From: Paenibacillus arenilitoris | GTDB taxonomy: Bacteria; Bacillota; Bacilli; Paenibacillales; Paenibacillaceae | DNA: 64,000 bases | Direction of reading: 5' to 3' | Assembly (NCBI RefSeq): GCF_014705655.1 | Contig: NZ_JACXIY010000026.1 | Location: 1-64,000 of the forward strand | In this document: positions 47,401 through 54,923 of the stretch, piece after piece | Layout: every line of letters starts with the position of its first letter | How positions within the stretch are numbered: position 1 is the stretch's first letter | Program-made: the position numbers and the translations under genes | The notes under the pieces: generated by a model | The model's input: the letters and a program-made list of their open reading frames with translations, nothing else | What the model was told of the DNA's origin: nothing | The model's database searches: none

Positions 47401-48641
47401 TATCATGGTATAAGCTTGACGAAACAACCGGAGCTTCAGCCGCAGACGCATCCGGAAACGGCAATCATGGGACGTTGAATGGCGGTACAGCCTGGGCGAC
47501 AGGTAAAATCGGAGGCGCTGCGGATCTTGCCGGACCGAACGGCTATATGGCTCTTCCTGGCGGTATTGTCTCCGGGACCGACGCGATTACCATTGCCGCT
47601 TGGGTGAATCTGGATACGGCGAGCAATTGGACGCGAATTTTCGATTTCGGTTCCGGAACTTCGACCAGTATGTTCCTGACGCCGAAAAATGGAGCAAATG
47701 GAAAAATCCGCTTTGCGATCAAGAACAATGGTTCAAGCGAACAAATCATTGACGGGCAGTCAGCGCTGCCGACTGGAGGCTGGCATCATGTGGCCGTCAC
47801 CTTAAACGGTTCGACCGGCACTCTCTATGTTGATGGAGCTGGGGTGGGAAGCAATACGTCGATGACCCTTAAACCGTCCGATCTTGGCGCCACCACTCAG
47901 AATTGGATCGGCCGCTCCCAGTACCCGGATCCCTATCTCGACGGACGGGTGGATGACTTCCGGATTTATGACCAAGCGCTTCCTGCCGACGAGATCGCCG
48001 CGCTTGCCGCACCCGGCATGATCGCCTGGTACAAATTTGACCAAACCGGCGGGATCACAGTTGCAGACTCGTCAGGAGATTTCAATCATGGAACGATGAA
48101 TGGCGGCGCAGCCTGGACGACAGGCAAAGTCGGCCATGCAGTGGAGCTTAACGGAACAAACGGCTATATTGCCCTCCCTTCCGGTATTGTCTCCGGAACC
48201 GACAAGATCACCATTGCGGCGTGGGTGAGAATGGATACCGTGAGCAACTGGACGCGTGTTTTCGATTTCGGCTCCGGAACTACGACTAATATGTTCCTTA
48301 CGCCGAAAGCAGGGTCAAATGGAAAAATTCGCTTTGCAATCAAGAACAATGGTTCGAGCGAACAAATCATTAATGGGCAGTCGGCGCTGCAGGCGGGAGG
48401 CTGGCATCATGTCGCCGTCACATTAAATGGTTCGACCGGCAAGCTCTATGTCGACGGCCTTGAAGTGGGGAGCAATACGTCGATGACCATTAAACCGTCC
48501 GATCTTGGCGCCACCACTCAGAATTGGATCGGCCGTTCCCAATATACCTCCGATCCGTACCTTGACGGGCGAGTGGATGACTTCCGGATTTATAACCAAG
48601 CTCTCTCTGCCGGCGAGATCGCCGCGCTTGCAGGATTGTAA
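44487..48641 (+). CDS. Secreted alginate-lyase-fold protein with FN3, Big2 and three LamG domains (1384 aa)
   Basis: Signal peptide to about residue 38 (FTLAITFTGFGG). Residues 70-475 have the pattern of the alginate_lyase superfamily alpha-toroid: HPGIAMSLADLDNMRDHVRA, YITGDETYRSSAMSIIRAYS, YNPHSFFMNQHQFTVMGTMA (with the N-x-H/H-Q pair typical of the active groove) and GMGRD-like MEMGRDVGHAYAN. Then FN3 (about 488-571), Big2 (576-658), LamG 1 (660-864), FN3 (871-968), LamG 2 (969-1174) and LamG 3 (1175-1384). The LamG units are extremely alike, so recently duplicated. ATG 44487 follows AAGGAGG. Probably a secreted lyase for an uronic-acid-containing glycan, held to it by the LamG modules. 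Substrate is not settled by the fold. Confidence 0.87.
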   Translation: MDFSKWRKRYQRCIVYILCFTLAITFTGFGGKETAEAAVSPLITSYKPQAVNADTNASYTDANGNTISATIHHPGIAMSLADLDNMRDHVRAGDEPWNTAFEAFAADPQSRPNPRILYEAGNDLFVNIRGPWAFTDANGKYWANPSDYVGTRANTDALVAFKQAVMWYITGDETYRSSAMSIIRAYSGIQSVATHTSFRFATMTYLLAAAAEIMRYSDTEAESLKWTETDTQNFTNMMELCSVTYNPHSFFMNQHQFTVMGTMARAIFTNDLELYAEAVEAAMVNAAGDDGGRNGSIKHEMRWMTTNEMTGEPLDPSDYHVQLMEMGRDVGHAYANIAGLSTLAQTIYAQGTKVDPVDGTMSTAANAVNPFNFLDDRLLAGTTYALRYHLGYDVLWTPAVANQSYAGQIFDQINPHLRGRIDPFLSVLYNYYKYIEGQDMTQEKFKYLAYAYETRMPEVAGKDYPLASLLYTPDAAEADGVSNRIILGNITGLTATRAGSDTINIRWTAVPDALGYNIFRSTEENGTYTQINSAPITTTSYSDTSLTPNTIYYYKVSVSGGSTSAAISETTGGTGVPVFDASSYSLHVNHTHQSVLRVIHSDRSIQVLNSQASFTSSDPTVAAVDSTGLVTGNSAGTATITATYNGQAYQATVKVIADASLKAWYKFDETSGASAADASGYGNTGTVNGGAAWTTGQTGNAVVLDGTNDYIALPASVVSEADAITVAAWVNLDTASNWMRIFDFGSGTSTYMYLSPKNGANGKIRFAIKNNNSSEQIIEGQSALPTGGWHHVAVTLNGSTGTLYVDGVQAGSHTSMTIKPSDLGETTQNWIGRSQFSDPYLDGRVDDFRIYNRAISSSEVTSVMNGQTLETVTAAPTGVTAATADHRSINVSWPAVAGATGYNVYFSDSLAENAVYTKINSQLITGTSFASQGLKPITAYHYKVTAVNAIGESDMSAIASATTDGMPVAGLLSWYKLDETTGASAADASGNGNHGTLNGGTAWATGKIGGAADLAGPNGYMALPGGIVSGTDAITIAAWVNLDTASNWTRIFDFGSGTSTSMFLTPKNGANGKIRFAIKNNGSSEQIIDGQSALPTGGWHHVAVTLNGSTGTLYVDGAGVGSNTSMTLKPSDLGATTQNWIGRSQYPDPYLDGRVDDFRIYDQALPADEIAALAAPGMIAWYKFDQTGGITVADSSGDFNHGTMNGGAAWTTGKVGHAVELNGTNGYIALPSGIVSGTDKITIAAWVRMDTVSNWTRVFDFGSGTTTNMFLTPKAGSNGKIRFAIKNNGSSEQIINGQSALQAGGWHHVAVTLNGSTGKLYVDGLEVGSNTSMTIKPSDLGATTQNWIGRSQYTSDPYLDGRVDDFRIYNQALSAGEIAALAGL
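46466..48638 (+). repeat. Three near-identical LamG coding repeats
   Basis: Units at about 46466-47080, 47395-48010 and 48012-48638. Long identical strings occur, for example CACTCAGAATTGGATCGGCC in units 2 and 3. Units 1 and 2 are separated by an FN3 module, units 2 and 3 are adjacent. The likeness at DNA level points to recent duplication or gene conversion. Confidence 0.9.
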
Positions 48642-48668
48642 CAGGCGGGAGAGAAGCACAACGATCAG

Positions 48669-48716
48669 AAGCCTGTAGACCCTGCTTCATTAGAAGCAGC
48701 AGAGTCTACAGGCTTT
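48669..48716 (+). terminator. Terminator after the alginate-lyase-fold gene
   Basis: AAGCCTGTAGAC-CCTGCTTC pairs with GAAGCAG-GTCTACAGGCTT with an ATTA loop and small bulges, then TTTT. Long imperfect stem of about 20 bp. Confidence 0.8.
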
Positions 48717-48751
48717 TACAATTACGAAGGCCGTTCAGCGCTTTGTATTCT

Positions 48752-48871
48752 GAGTTCAGAAAGCATCAGGATACCACCTTGCAGTGATAGTTTGAAAAAG
48801 GTTCAAAAACCATCAAATCGGCATTTTGACAAAATGAGAACTTGAACATTCATAATGTTGGTATTAAAGTC
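48752..48871. repeat. Copy C of the ~120-bp intergenic regulatory module
   Basis: Has a weaker palindrome TTTGAAAAAGGTTCAAA (48791-48807), ACCATCAAATCGGCATTTTG, the perfect inner palindrome CATTTTGACAAAATG (48822-48836), consensus -35 TTGACA (48826-48831) and CATAAT (48851-48856) at 19-base spacing. Likely promoter and activator site of the GH43 gene at 48913. Confidence 0.75.
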
Positions 48872-48912
48872 AAGCAAGGAAAAAACTTTCATACTGGAAA
48901 GGATGAGTCTGA

Positions 48913-50469
48913 TTGGAGGATAACTATAATCTGTTATCAAAGAAGGGAGCTTGGGGAGATCAGGGAGACGGTACCTATGTCAATCCTATCTTGCCTGGAG
49001 ATTATAGCGATCCGGATGCCATTCAGGTCGGGGATGATTATTACGCCATCTCCTCTACCTTGCATTGCTCTCCGGGGATGGCGGTGCTGCATTCCAAGGA
49101 TCTTGTGAATTGGAGCATGATCGGACATGTTGTTCCAGATTTGACAAGCATCGGCCCGGAATACAATTACGATCGCATGAATCGTTACGGCAGAGGCGTC
49201 TGGGCCGGCGCCATCCGATTCCATAAGAATAAATATTGGGTGTATTTTTTTACGCCCGATGAAGGCTTGTTTATGAGCACGGCATCCGATCCGGCGGGAC
49301 CTTGGGAGCCGCTTCATCAGGTTTGGGAGGTCAGCGGCTGGGACGATTGCTGTCCATTCTGGGACGATGACGGACAAGGCTACCTGGTTGCTACTCATTT
49401 TGCCGATAACTACAATATTCATTTAATTAAACTTAGTGAAGACGGCAAAGAGCTGCTGCATGACAGCGATAGGATTATCCATCAATACAAAGGGAGCGAA
49501 GCCAATAAGCTCTACAAAATAAATGGAACCTACTATTTCTTCCACAGCGAAGTGCGCGCTCAGGAAGGCTTCGAAGCCCGGGTTGTCATGATGTTAAGGG
49601 CAGAGCATATATATGGTCCTTATGAGGAAAAGGAAATTATCCATACACACGGAAAGGAAATAGACCGGGAGCCGAATCAGGGCGGACTTGTCCAGACGGT
49701 TTCCGGAGATTGGTACTTCATAAGCCATCAAGGATCGGGCGCGCACGAAGGCAGACCATTGCACTTGCTTCCCGTAACATGGGTGGACGGATGGCCGATT
49801 ATCGGAGAAGATACGGACGGCGACGGAGTCGGAGAGATGGTATGGGGAGGCAGGAAGCCGATTAACGGGTATCCCGCAACGGTTCTTTCCACATACGACG
49901 ATTTTGACAGAGCCGATCTTGCGCCGTATTGGGAATGGAACCATCAGCCAAGAGCCGATAAGTGGTCGTTAACGGCCCGGCCCGGCTATTTGCGTCTGCA
50001 CACATGTCAGCCTATCGACAAGGACAATTTTTTCACCGTATGCAACGTCCTTTCACAAAGAGCGTTTAGAACCGTTCACAATGAGGCAACAGCAAAAATA
50101 GAGATCGGCAGCATGGCGGATGGACAAGAAGCAGGCCTTTGCCATTTTGCGAAAACCTATTGCACGATTGGCGTTCAACAACTGAACGGGACAAGGGTCC
50201 TGAAGTTCAACAGCTCGGGAACGATTGTATGGGGTCCAAAAATAACTGGCAGCGCCCTGTGGTTAAGGTCTGTATGGAACATAGACGGAATCAGCCGCTT
50301 CGAATACAGTGTCGATGGGGTACAATTCACGAGCTTTGGAGACGCGTATCAGCTCGGATGGGGCAATTACAGGGGAGACCGGATCGGGTTATACAGCTAT
50401 AACTGCGAAAGTGAACAGGGTTATATCGATGTAGACCAGTTTTGTTATGAGGTCGCAGGAGCAAAGTGA
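48913..50469 (+). CDS. GH43 glycosidase with C-terminal beta-sandwich (intracellular)
   Basis: Family 43 enzyme of 518 residues, probably a beta-xylosidase or alpha-L-arabinofuranosidase. The five-bladed propeller (about 20-320) has NPILPGDYSDPDA with base Asp33, GWDDCCPFWDDDGQGYLVAT with the pKa-modulating Asp near 150, and YFFHSEVRA with acid Glu213. A C-terminal beta-sandwich (about 330-518, DDFDRADLAPYWEWNHQP) of the type attached to GH43 xylosidases follows. No signal peptide, so it acts on imported sugars. The TTG at 48913 is preferred because GGAAAGGATGAG lies just upstream and it is the first in-frame start. It follows copy C of the regulatory module, and so belongs to the region III regulon by inference. 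Confidence 0.92.
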   Translation: MEDNYNLLSKKGAWGDQGDGTYVNPILPGDYSDPDAIQVGDDYYAISSTLHCSPGMAVLHSKDLVNWSMIGHVVPDLTSIGPEYNYDRMNRYGRGVWAGAIRFHKNKYWVYFFTPDEGLFMSTASDPAGPWEPLHQVWEVSGWDDCCPFWDDDGQGYLVATHFADNYNIHLIKLSEDGKELLHDSDRIIHQYKGSEANKLYKINGTYYFFHSEVRAQEGFEARVVMMLRAEHIYGPYEEKEIIHTHGKEIDREPNQGGLVQTVSGDWYFISHQGSGAHEGRPLHLLPVTWVDGWPIIGEDTDGDGVGEMVWGGRKPINGYPATVLSTYDDFDRADLAPYWEWNHQPRADKWSLTARPGYLRLHTCQPIDKDNFFTVCNVLSQRAFRTVHNEATAKIEIGSMADGQEAGLCHFAKTYCTIGVQQLNGTRVLKFNSSGTIVWGPKITGSALWLRSVWNIDGISRFEYSVDGVQFTSFGDAYQLGWGNYRGDRIGLYSYNCESEQGYIDVDQFCYEVAGAK

Positions 50470-50482
50470 GAGGATGATCTCG

Positions 50483-50836
50483 TTGAAAGCACGAACCAGC
50501 CCCACCCCTTTAAAGCATTTCGAGCTTGATCAAGTGCAATTACGGGATGATATTCATACGAATGCATTCAAGAAAGAATGGAGTTATTTGACCAGTTACG
50601 AAGTCGACCGCCTTCTTGCCGGCTTCCGTGAAACGAAGGGCTTGCAGCTGAAAGCGGATAAATACCCGGGGTGGGAGAACACCGAAATTCGAGGCCATAC
50701 GTTAGGCCACTATTTGACTGCTGTCTCCCAAGCTTATTCGCAAACGAAAGATCAGGATCTGCTCGCGAGAATCGAATACCTTGTTGCAGAATTGGCCGAA
50801 TGCCAACAGGACAGCGGTTATTTATCGGCTTAAGGA
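50483..50836 (+). pseudogene. GH127 beta-L-arabinofuranosidase, 5' fragment only
   Basis: The first 116 or so residues of a DUF1680/GH127 enzyme remain: FELDQVQLRDDIHTNAFKKE, SYEVDRLLAGFRETKGL, YPGWENTEIRGHTLGHYLTA and AECQQDSGYLSA, then TAA at 50831-50833. Intact members run to about 600-750 residues and continue GYLSAFP. TTG 50483 fits GAGAGG at 9 bases; ATG 50474 is too close to it. The frame ends exactly where GH95-like sequence begins. Confidence 0.85.
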
Positions 50837-51203
50837 TACTCGGCCGCCATGGAGCAGCAACTATACATTAAATATTAATGCGCAAATGAACTATTGGCTT
50901 GCGGAAACTTGTCAATTGGCGGAATGCCATGAGCCATTGCTCGACTTTATCAGCGGGTTGGCAAGGACCGGTGCAGAAACCGCAAAAATCAATTACGGGG
51001 CGAGAGGCTGGGTGGCCCATCACAATAGCGACATATGGCGCCAGTCAACACCGGTTGGAGACTATGGTGCGGGAGATCCGGTCTGGGCAAGCTGGTTTAT
51101 GGCCGCTCCATGGCTCTGTCAGCATCTGTATGAGCATTACTTGTATGGAGGGGACAAGCAATTCCTACGGAAAACACCGGGGTATATCCGGGTCATCAGC
51201 TAA
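50837..51203 (+). pseudogene. GH95 alpha-L-fucosidase-like, internal fragment
   Basis: RPPWSSNYTLNINAQMNYWL, ETCQLAECHEPLLDFISGLA, RGWVAHHNSDIWRQSTPVGD and AAPWLCQHLYEHYLYGGDKQ are the conserved middle of GH95 glycosidases (fucosidase/galactosidase type). No start codon belongs to it, and similarity stops after FLRKT at about 51175. About 120 of some 750 residues survive. Confidence 0.85.
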
Positions 51204-51204
51204 C

Positions 51205-51478
51205 GCCGGAGGCTAGAAACGGAAATCGTGCATTCGATTTGAGGGGGAGACTCACGGAAGCGAGGATCCGTTCACGATTAGGCGGAACTTGCAGATGTAG
51301 AACAGATTGTCCGATTCGGATCGAAACGAATGGAACACCGGTTCCTTTTGATTTGGATTCGAGCGGTACGTTCGTCTTTGTTACAGAAAAAGGTTGCGAG
51401 TATACAATCTTTCCTATAAATGCGGGGCGGTTGGTCGGGATGATTTCGAGGTAAGCGTGCGCATCCCGGGACAGAATT
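51205..51478 (+). pseudogene. GH95-like C-terminal fragment and further debris
   Basis: NGNRAFDLRGRLTEARIRSR then LGGTCRCRTDCPIRIE is the C-terminal beta-domain of GH95 enzymes, in a different frame and after a deletion. It ends at TGA near 51454. A further short frame (DDFEVSVRIPGQN, stop at about 51478) may be the tail of yet another enzyme. The remaining bases up to 51600 hold a weak inverted repeat (GTCCGGAACATG...GTTCCGGAC, about 51508-51535) that could end transcription. Confidence 0.7.
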
Positions 51479-51600
51479 GAGAGCCGTAAGTGAACCAGAG
51501 TAAGTCCGGAACATGAACGGCGTGTTCCGGACTTGTCGTTGTTATCGACAAGACATGGATGGAAATGGCGCAAATATACAAAGGGGCGAAGAAATAGGTG

Positions 51601-53361
51601 ATGCGAATCTTGGACCTCTTTCGAAAGATGAGCCTGATGAGGCAGATCTTGTTTCTGATTCTGATGATGCTGATTATTTTGTTGATCTCCTTCATTATAT
51701 CGAACACGATTGCCGGGGGGATCATCGAAAGGAAGGTCACCGTATCCGTGGACAAGATTCTGCAGCAGGTTATGGAAAAAATGGAGAGCTTCTACTCGGA
51801 TATGGGCGGGATTTCGACCTCGCTTTTATACGGCCCGACAATCGAGAACTTCCTGGATTCGGATGATCTTACTAGGATTCTGATGAACAACGAAGTCAAT
51901 TCCGTGTTCGCCAATACGATCAATCTGAAGGAGAACATAAGAGGCATCCATTTGTACGACAAGGATGGTAAGCTGGTCGCAGGCATCGGGGCGGGAACCG
52001 GCGATGCCGTCAAGTCTCCCGCCGCCAGGATCGAGTATTCCGGCATATTGTCGCAACCAAACACGAACGTTACATTGACTTATTATTCCATCGCCTTTCC
52101 GATTTACAATTTCAAAAGTGAATTACTGCGGGATTACAAAGGAACAAGCGTCTTCGTCATGAATACCGAGAATTTCAACCACATTTTGAAAAACGCTAAA
52201 ATGACAGCTCATTCCCGATTCCTTTTGCTCGATCAAAACAATAAGATCATGGCAAGTGAAGGAGATACGCGCCGTTTCGATACGTTTGACCCGTCGGTAT
52301 GGAAAAATGACAAGCGGTACATCTACCAGTCGGCCGTGCTTCCCCGTACCGGCTGGAAGCTAATCAGCATCATACCGAAAAACGAGCTGCTGCAGGATCT
52401 GGATGTCATTCAGAGACTTAATATCGTCACCTACCTGATCATGTTCGGCATGCTGTGTTTGTTCCTGTTTCTGTTTTTTACCCGCATTATGAAGCCGATC
52501 AAGGCTTTGATGGACTTTATAAAATCTTATCCGAAAAAGGGCGGGGAGCACCGTTTTAACGTCGTCGTTCATAACGAGATCGGCATGCTTGCTGTCAATC
52601 TGAACAAGATGCTTGATAAAATTGATTCACTGGGCAACGAGATCCAGCTTGCGCAAAGGCAAATGTATGAAATCGAAATTGCCAAAAAACAGGCGGAAAT
52701 ATCGGCATTCCGCAATCAGATCAATCCGCACTTTTTGTACAATACGCTGGAATGTATCCGTGCTTTAGCCTTATACAATAAGGGCGAGGAGATTGCGGAC
52801 ATATCGGCTTCCTTATCCAATATGTTCCGATATTCGGTGAAAGGAAACGACTTCGTGACGATCCGGGATGAAATTTCGCATGTCAAGGAGTATGCAAATA
52901 TTATCGAGCTCCGCTTTATGAGGAGGATCCGGGTGGAAATCGAAGCCGAAGAAGGCCTGCTCGGCAAGAAGATGCTGAAAATGCTGCTGCAGCCGATTGT
53001 CGAGAATGCCGTCTTTCACGGCTTGGAGAAAAAAAGAGGCAAAGGCATCGTCCAGCTAACAGTACATTCGCTCTCAGACAACCGGATTCGATATACCGTC
53101 CAGGATAACGGTTGCGGCATGGATGAGAGACTCGTGCAAGAGCTGCTGCAACGTTTGAGGAATTCCGATGCGCTCGTCCCTGCGGTGAAGGATGACATGC
53201 AAGGAATCGGACTTCCCAATATTTACCGAAGAATCAAGCTGTTCTACGGCGATGCAGCGGAGATGGACATTCAAAGTCAGTTAAATAGCGGAACGATGAT
53301 CAGCATTTCCATTCCGGTGCATGAAAATGCGGAGCATGAGGTGGGAACGAATCGTGGATAG
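51601..53361 (+). CDS. YesM-type membrane sensor histidine kinase (fourth importer)
   Basis: About 586 residues. Helix 1 at about 14-38 (QILFLILMMLIILLISFIIS), outside Cache-like sensor region (about 39-275), helix 2 about 276-300 (YLIMFGMLCLFLFLFFTRIM), HAMP linker, then RNQINPHFLYNTLECIRALA with phospho-acceptor His377 and the ATP lobe (MLLQPIVENAVFHGLEKKRG, VQDNGCGMDERLV, GIGLPNIYRRI). A GTG at 51598 precedes ATG 51601; no strong ribosome site decides. The response regulator overlaps the 3' end. Likely senses the sugar taken in by the importer that follows. Confidence 0.93.
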   Translation: MRILDLFRKMSLMRQILFLILMMLIILLISFIISNTIAGGIIERKVTVSVDKILQQVMEKMESFYSDMGGISTSLLYGPTIENFLDSDDLTRILMNNEVNSVFANTINLKENIRGIHLYDKDGKLVAGIGAGTGDAVKSPAARIEYSGILSQPNTNVTLTYYSIAFPIYNFKSELLRDYKGTSVFVMNTENFNHILKNAKMTAHSRFLLLDQNNKIMASEGDTRRFDTFDPSVWKNDKRYIYQSAVLPRTGWKLISIIPKNELLQDLDVIQRLNIVTYLIMFGMLCLFLFLFFTRIMKPIKALMDFIKSYPKKGGEHRFNVVVHNEIGMLAVNLNKMLDKIDSLGNEIQLAQRQMYEIEIAKKQAEISAFRNQINPHFLYNTLECIRALALYNKGEEIADISASLSNMFRYSVKGNDFVTIRDEISHVKEYANIIELRFMRRIRVEIEAEEGLLGKKMLKMLLQPIVENAVFHGLEKKRGKGIVQLTVHSLSDNRIRYTVQDNGCGMDERLVQELLQRLRNSDALVPAVKDDMQGIGLPNIYRRIKLFYGDAAEMDIQSQLNSGTMISISIPVHENAEHEVGTNRG

Positions 53362-54808
53362 CGTATTGATTGTTGACGATGAGCCTTGGGTTGCAAAAGG
53401 ATTGAATGTATTGATCGACTGGGAGAGCCTGGGTTACACCGTAATTGGTGAAGCTTACGACGGAATTGATGCTATGGAAGCGATTGAGAAACAGAAACCC
53501 GATGTCGTGATCTCGGACATCCGCATGCCCGGATTGAACGGGATCGAGTTGCTCGAAAGCATTCGCCTTCAGGGGCTGCAAACGAAAGTTATCCTGGTCA
53601 GCGGCTTTGCGGAGTTCGACTATGCGCAAAAAGCGCTCCAGCTCGGCGCCTTCGATTATTTGCTCAAGCAGGTCGACAGAAACACGTTGACCGAGACCTT
53701 GCTGCGGTTAAAGATGGAGCTGGAGAAGAGGCATATAGGGAAGCGAGAACCGGAATTGCACCTCGAGGATCTGTTCGAATTGCTCGAGCCCGACAACAAT
53801 ATCAAAATCAGCAATTTTATGATCAATCGAGAAATGGAATTCGAGTTTCCCCACTACCGATTCATCAGCTGTTTATATCTACATTCGTCTGCTTCGGATG
53901 CCGTCATCGAGCAAGCGACGCAGAACGGTATCCAATGGATTCGCTTTCGCACGGGGCAGAATAAAACGTCGTATCTGGTCAATTACGACGAACAAAAAAG
54001 CCCGGCCGACTTGCTCGATTTCATCTCGGGAAGCCTTGACAGCGCTCATTACATGGGAATCAGCGGCATCGGGCTTTACTCGACGCCAATCGGCAAGCTG
54101 TATCAGGAATCGGATATCGCCCTGTCCAGCTCCTCCTTTCTGCAGGCGCAGAGGATGACCGAATATAAATCGACAGACCACATAGCAGAGCTGTCCAAGC
54201 TGGTGCTTAAAATCGAGCTGGCCATTAAAGGATATAAACGAGACATTATTCGGCAAGGGCTGAACGAGCTAAGCGAGGAATGCGAAAAGCGCAGCATGCT
54301 GATCGACCAAATTTCCGCGGTTTACAACCAGATCGTCTTGTTCGTATACAAATATTACGGCAACAGCGATTTTGCTCAAGGCCTTGAGTACTTGACGTAT
54401 TCCCAAATCGTCCGATCCTGCGAGTCGGTGCGGCAGCTCTTTGAAAGGATCGGCGTCATCTTCGCACAGCAGTCAGATGAAGAGATGCTCCTTTCCAAAG
54501 AGACGGTGAAGAAAATCATCGACAAAATCGATTCCAGCTATACGGAGGATATTTCGCTCAGCATGTTATCAAGGCAATTCAATGTCAGTCTCGGTTACTT
54601 AAGCGCCTTGATCAAGAAGGAGACGGGAACCAACTATACAGATTACGTGGTCGCCATGAGATTGAATCTGGCTAAGGAGCTGCTGAGCGATGAATCTCTG
54701 TCGATACAGGATATCGTAGAACGGGTAGGGTATAAAGATTATTTTCATTTCAACAAGCTGTTCAAAAAACATTTCGGCATCACACCGAGCAAACACCGTA
54801 AAATATGA
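53354..54808 (+). CDS. YesN-type response regulator with AraC DNA-binding domain (fourth importer)
   Basis: About 484 residues from GTG 53354, which has GAGGTG 10 bases upstream and places VLIVDDEP at the very N terminus as in other receivers; ATG 53336 is an alternative. Receiver with D8/D9, phospho-acceptor Asp55 (VVISDIRMPGLNG) and Lys in DYLLKQVD, where the usual Pro after Lys is Gln. Long middle domain, then AraC HTH unit ending FKKHFGITPSKHRK (ISLSMLSRQFNVSLGYLSAL, LSIQDIVERVGYKDYFHFNK). Overlaps the kinase gene by 8 bases. Probably activates the SBP-permease-GH43 operon starting at 54924. Confidence 0.93.
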   Translation: MDSVLIVDDEPWVAKGLNVLIDWESLGYTVIGEAYDGIDAMEAIEKQKPDVVISDIRMPGLNGIELLESIRLQGLQTKVILVSGFAEFDYAQKALQLGAFDYLLKQVDRNTLTETLLRLKMELEKRHIGKREPELHLEDLFELLEPDNNIKISNFMINREMEFEFPHYRFISCLYLHSSASDAVIEQATQNGIQWIRFRTGQNKTSYLVNYDEQKSPADLLDFISGSLDSAHYMGISGIGLYSTPIGKLYQESDIALSSSSFLQAQRMTEYKSTDHIAELSKLVLKIELAIKGYKRDIIRQGLNELSEECEKRSMLIDQISAVYNQIVLFVYKYYGNSDFAQGLEYLTYSQIVRSCESVRQLFERIGVIFAQQSDEEMLLSKETVKKIIDKIDSSYTEDISLSMLSRQFNVSLGYLSALIKKETGTNYTDYVVAMRLNLAKELLSDESLSIQDIVERVGYKDYFHFNKLFKKHFGITPSKHRKI

Positions 54809-54923
54809 TGCAACAAAAATCTACACCAAACCAAAAACAAAACTGAAGCATATGGCAAGCCCGAGATTCAGGCTAAGATAAGGATGTCTCAACCATTATA
54901 CAATACTGGGGTGATCAGCAAGT

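Noticed and set aside
46466-48638. Tandem repeats as a possible CRISPR array
   Set aside because: The repeats are 600-base in-frame LamG coding modules, without the short regular repeats and spacers of a CRISPR array.
30221-48871. The 120-bp module as a riboswitch
   Set aside because: Its conserved parts are palindromes and promoter-like hexamers located upstream of the presumed transcription start, and no known aptamer pattern is visible; an operator-promoter module fits better.
25066-54808. Region II and IV kinase/regulator pairs as recent duplicates of each other
   Set aside because: Shared motifs are those of the YesM/YesN families in general; sensor domains and middle domains differ strongly.
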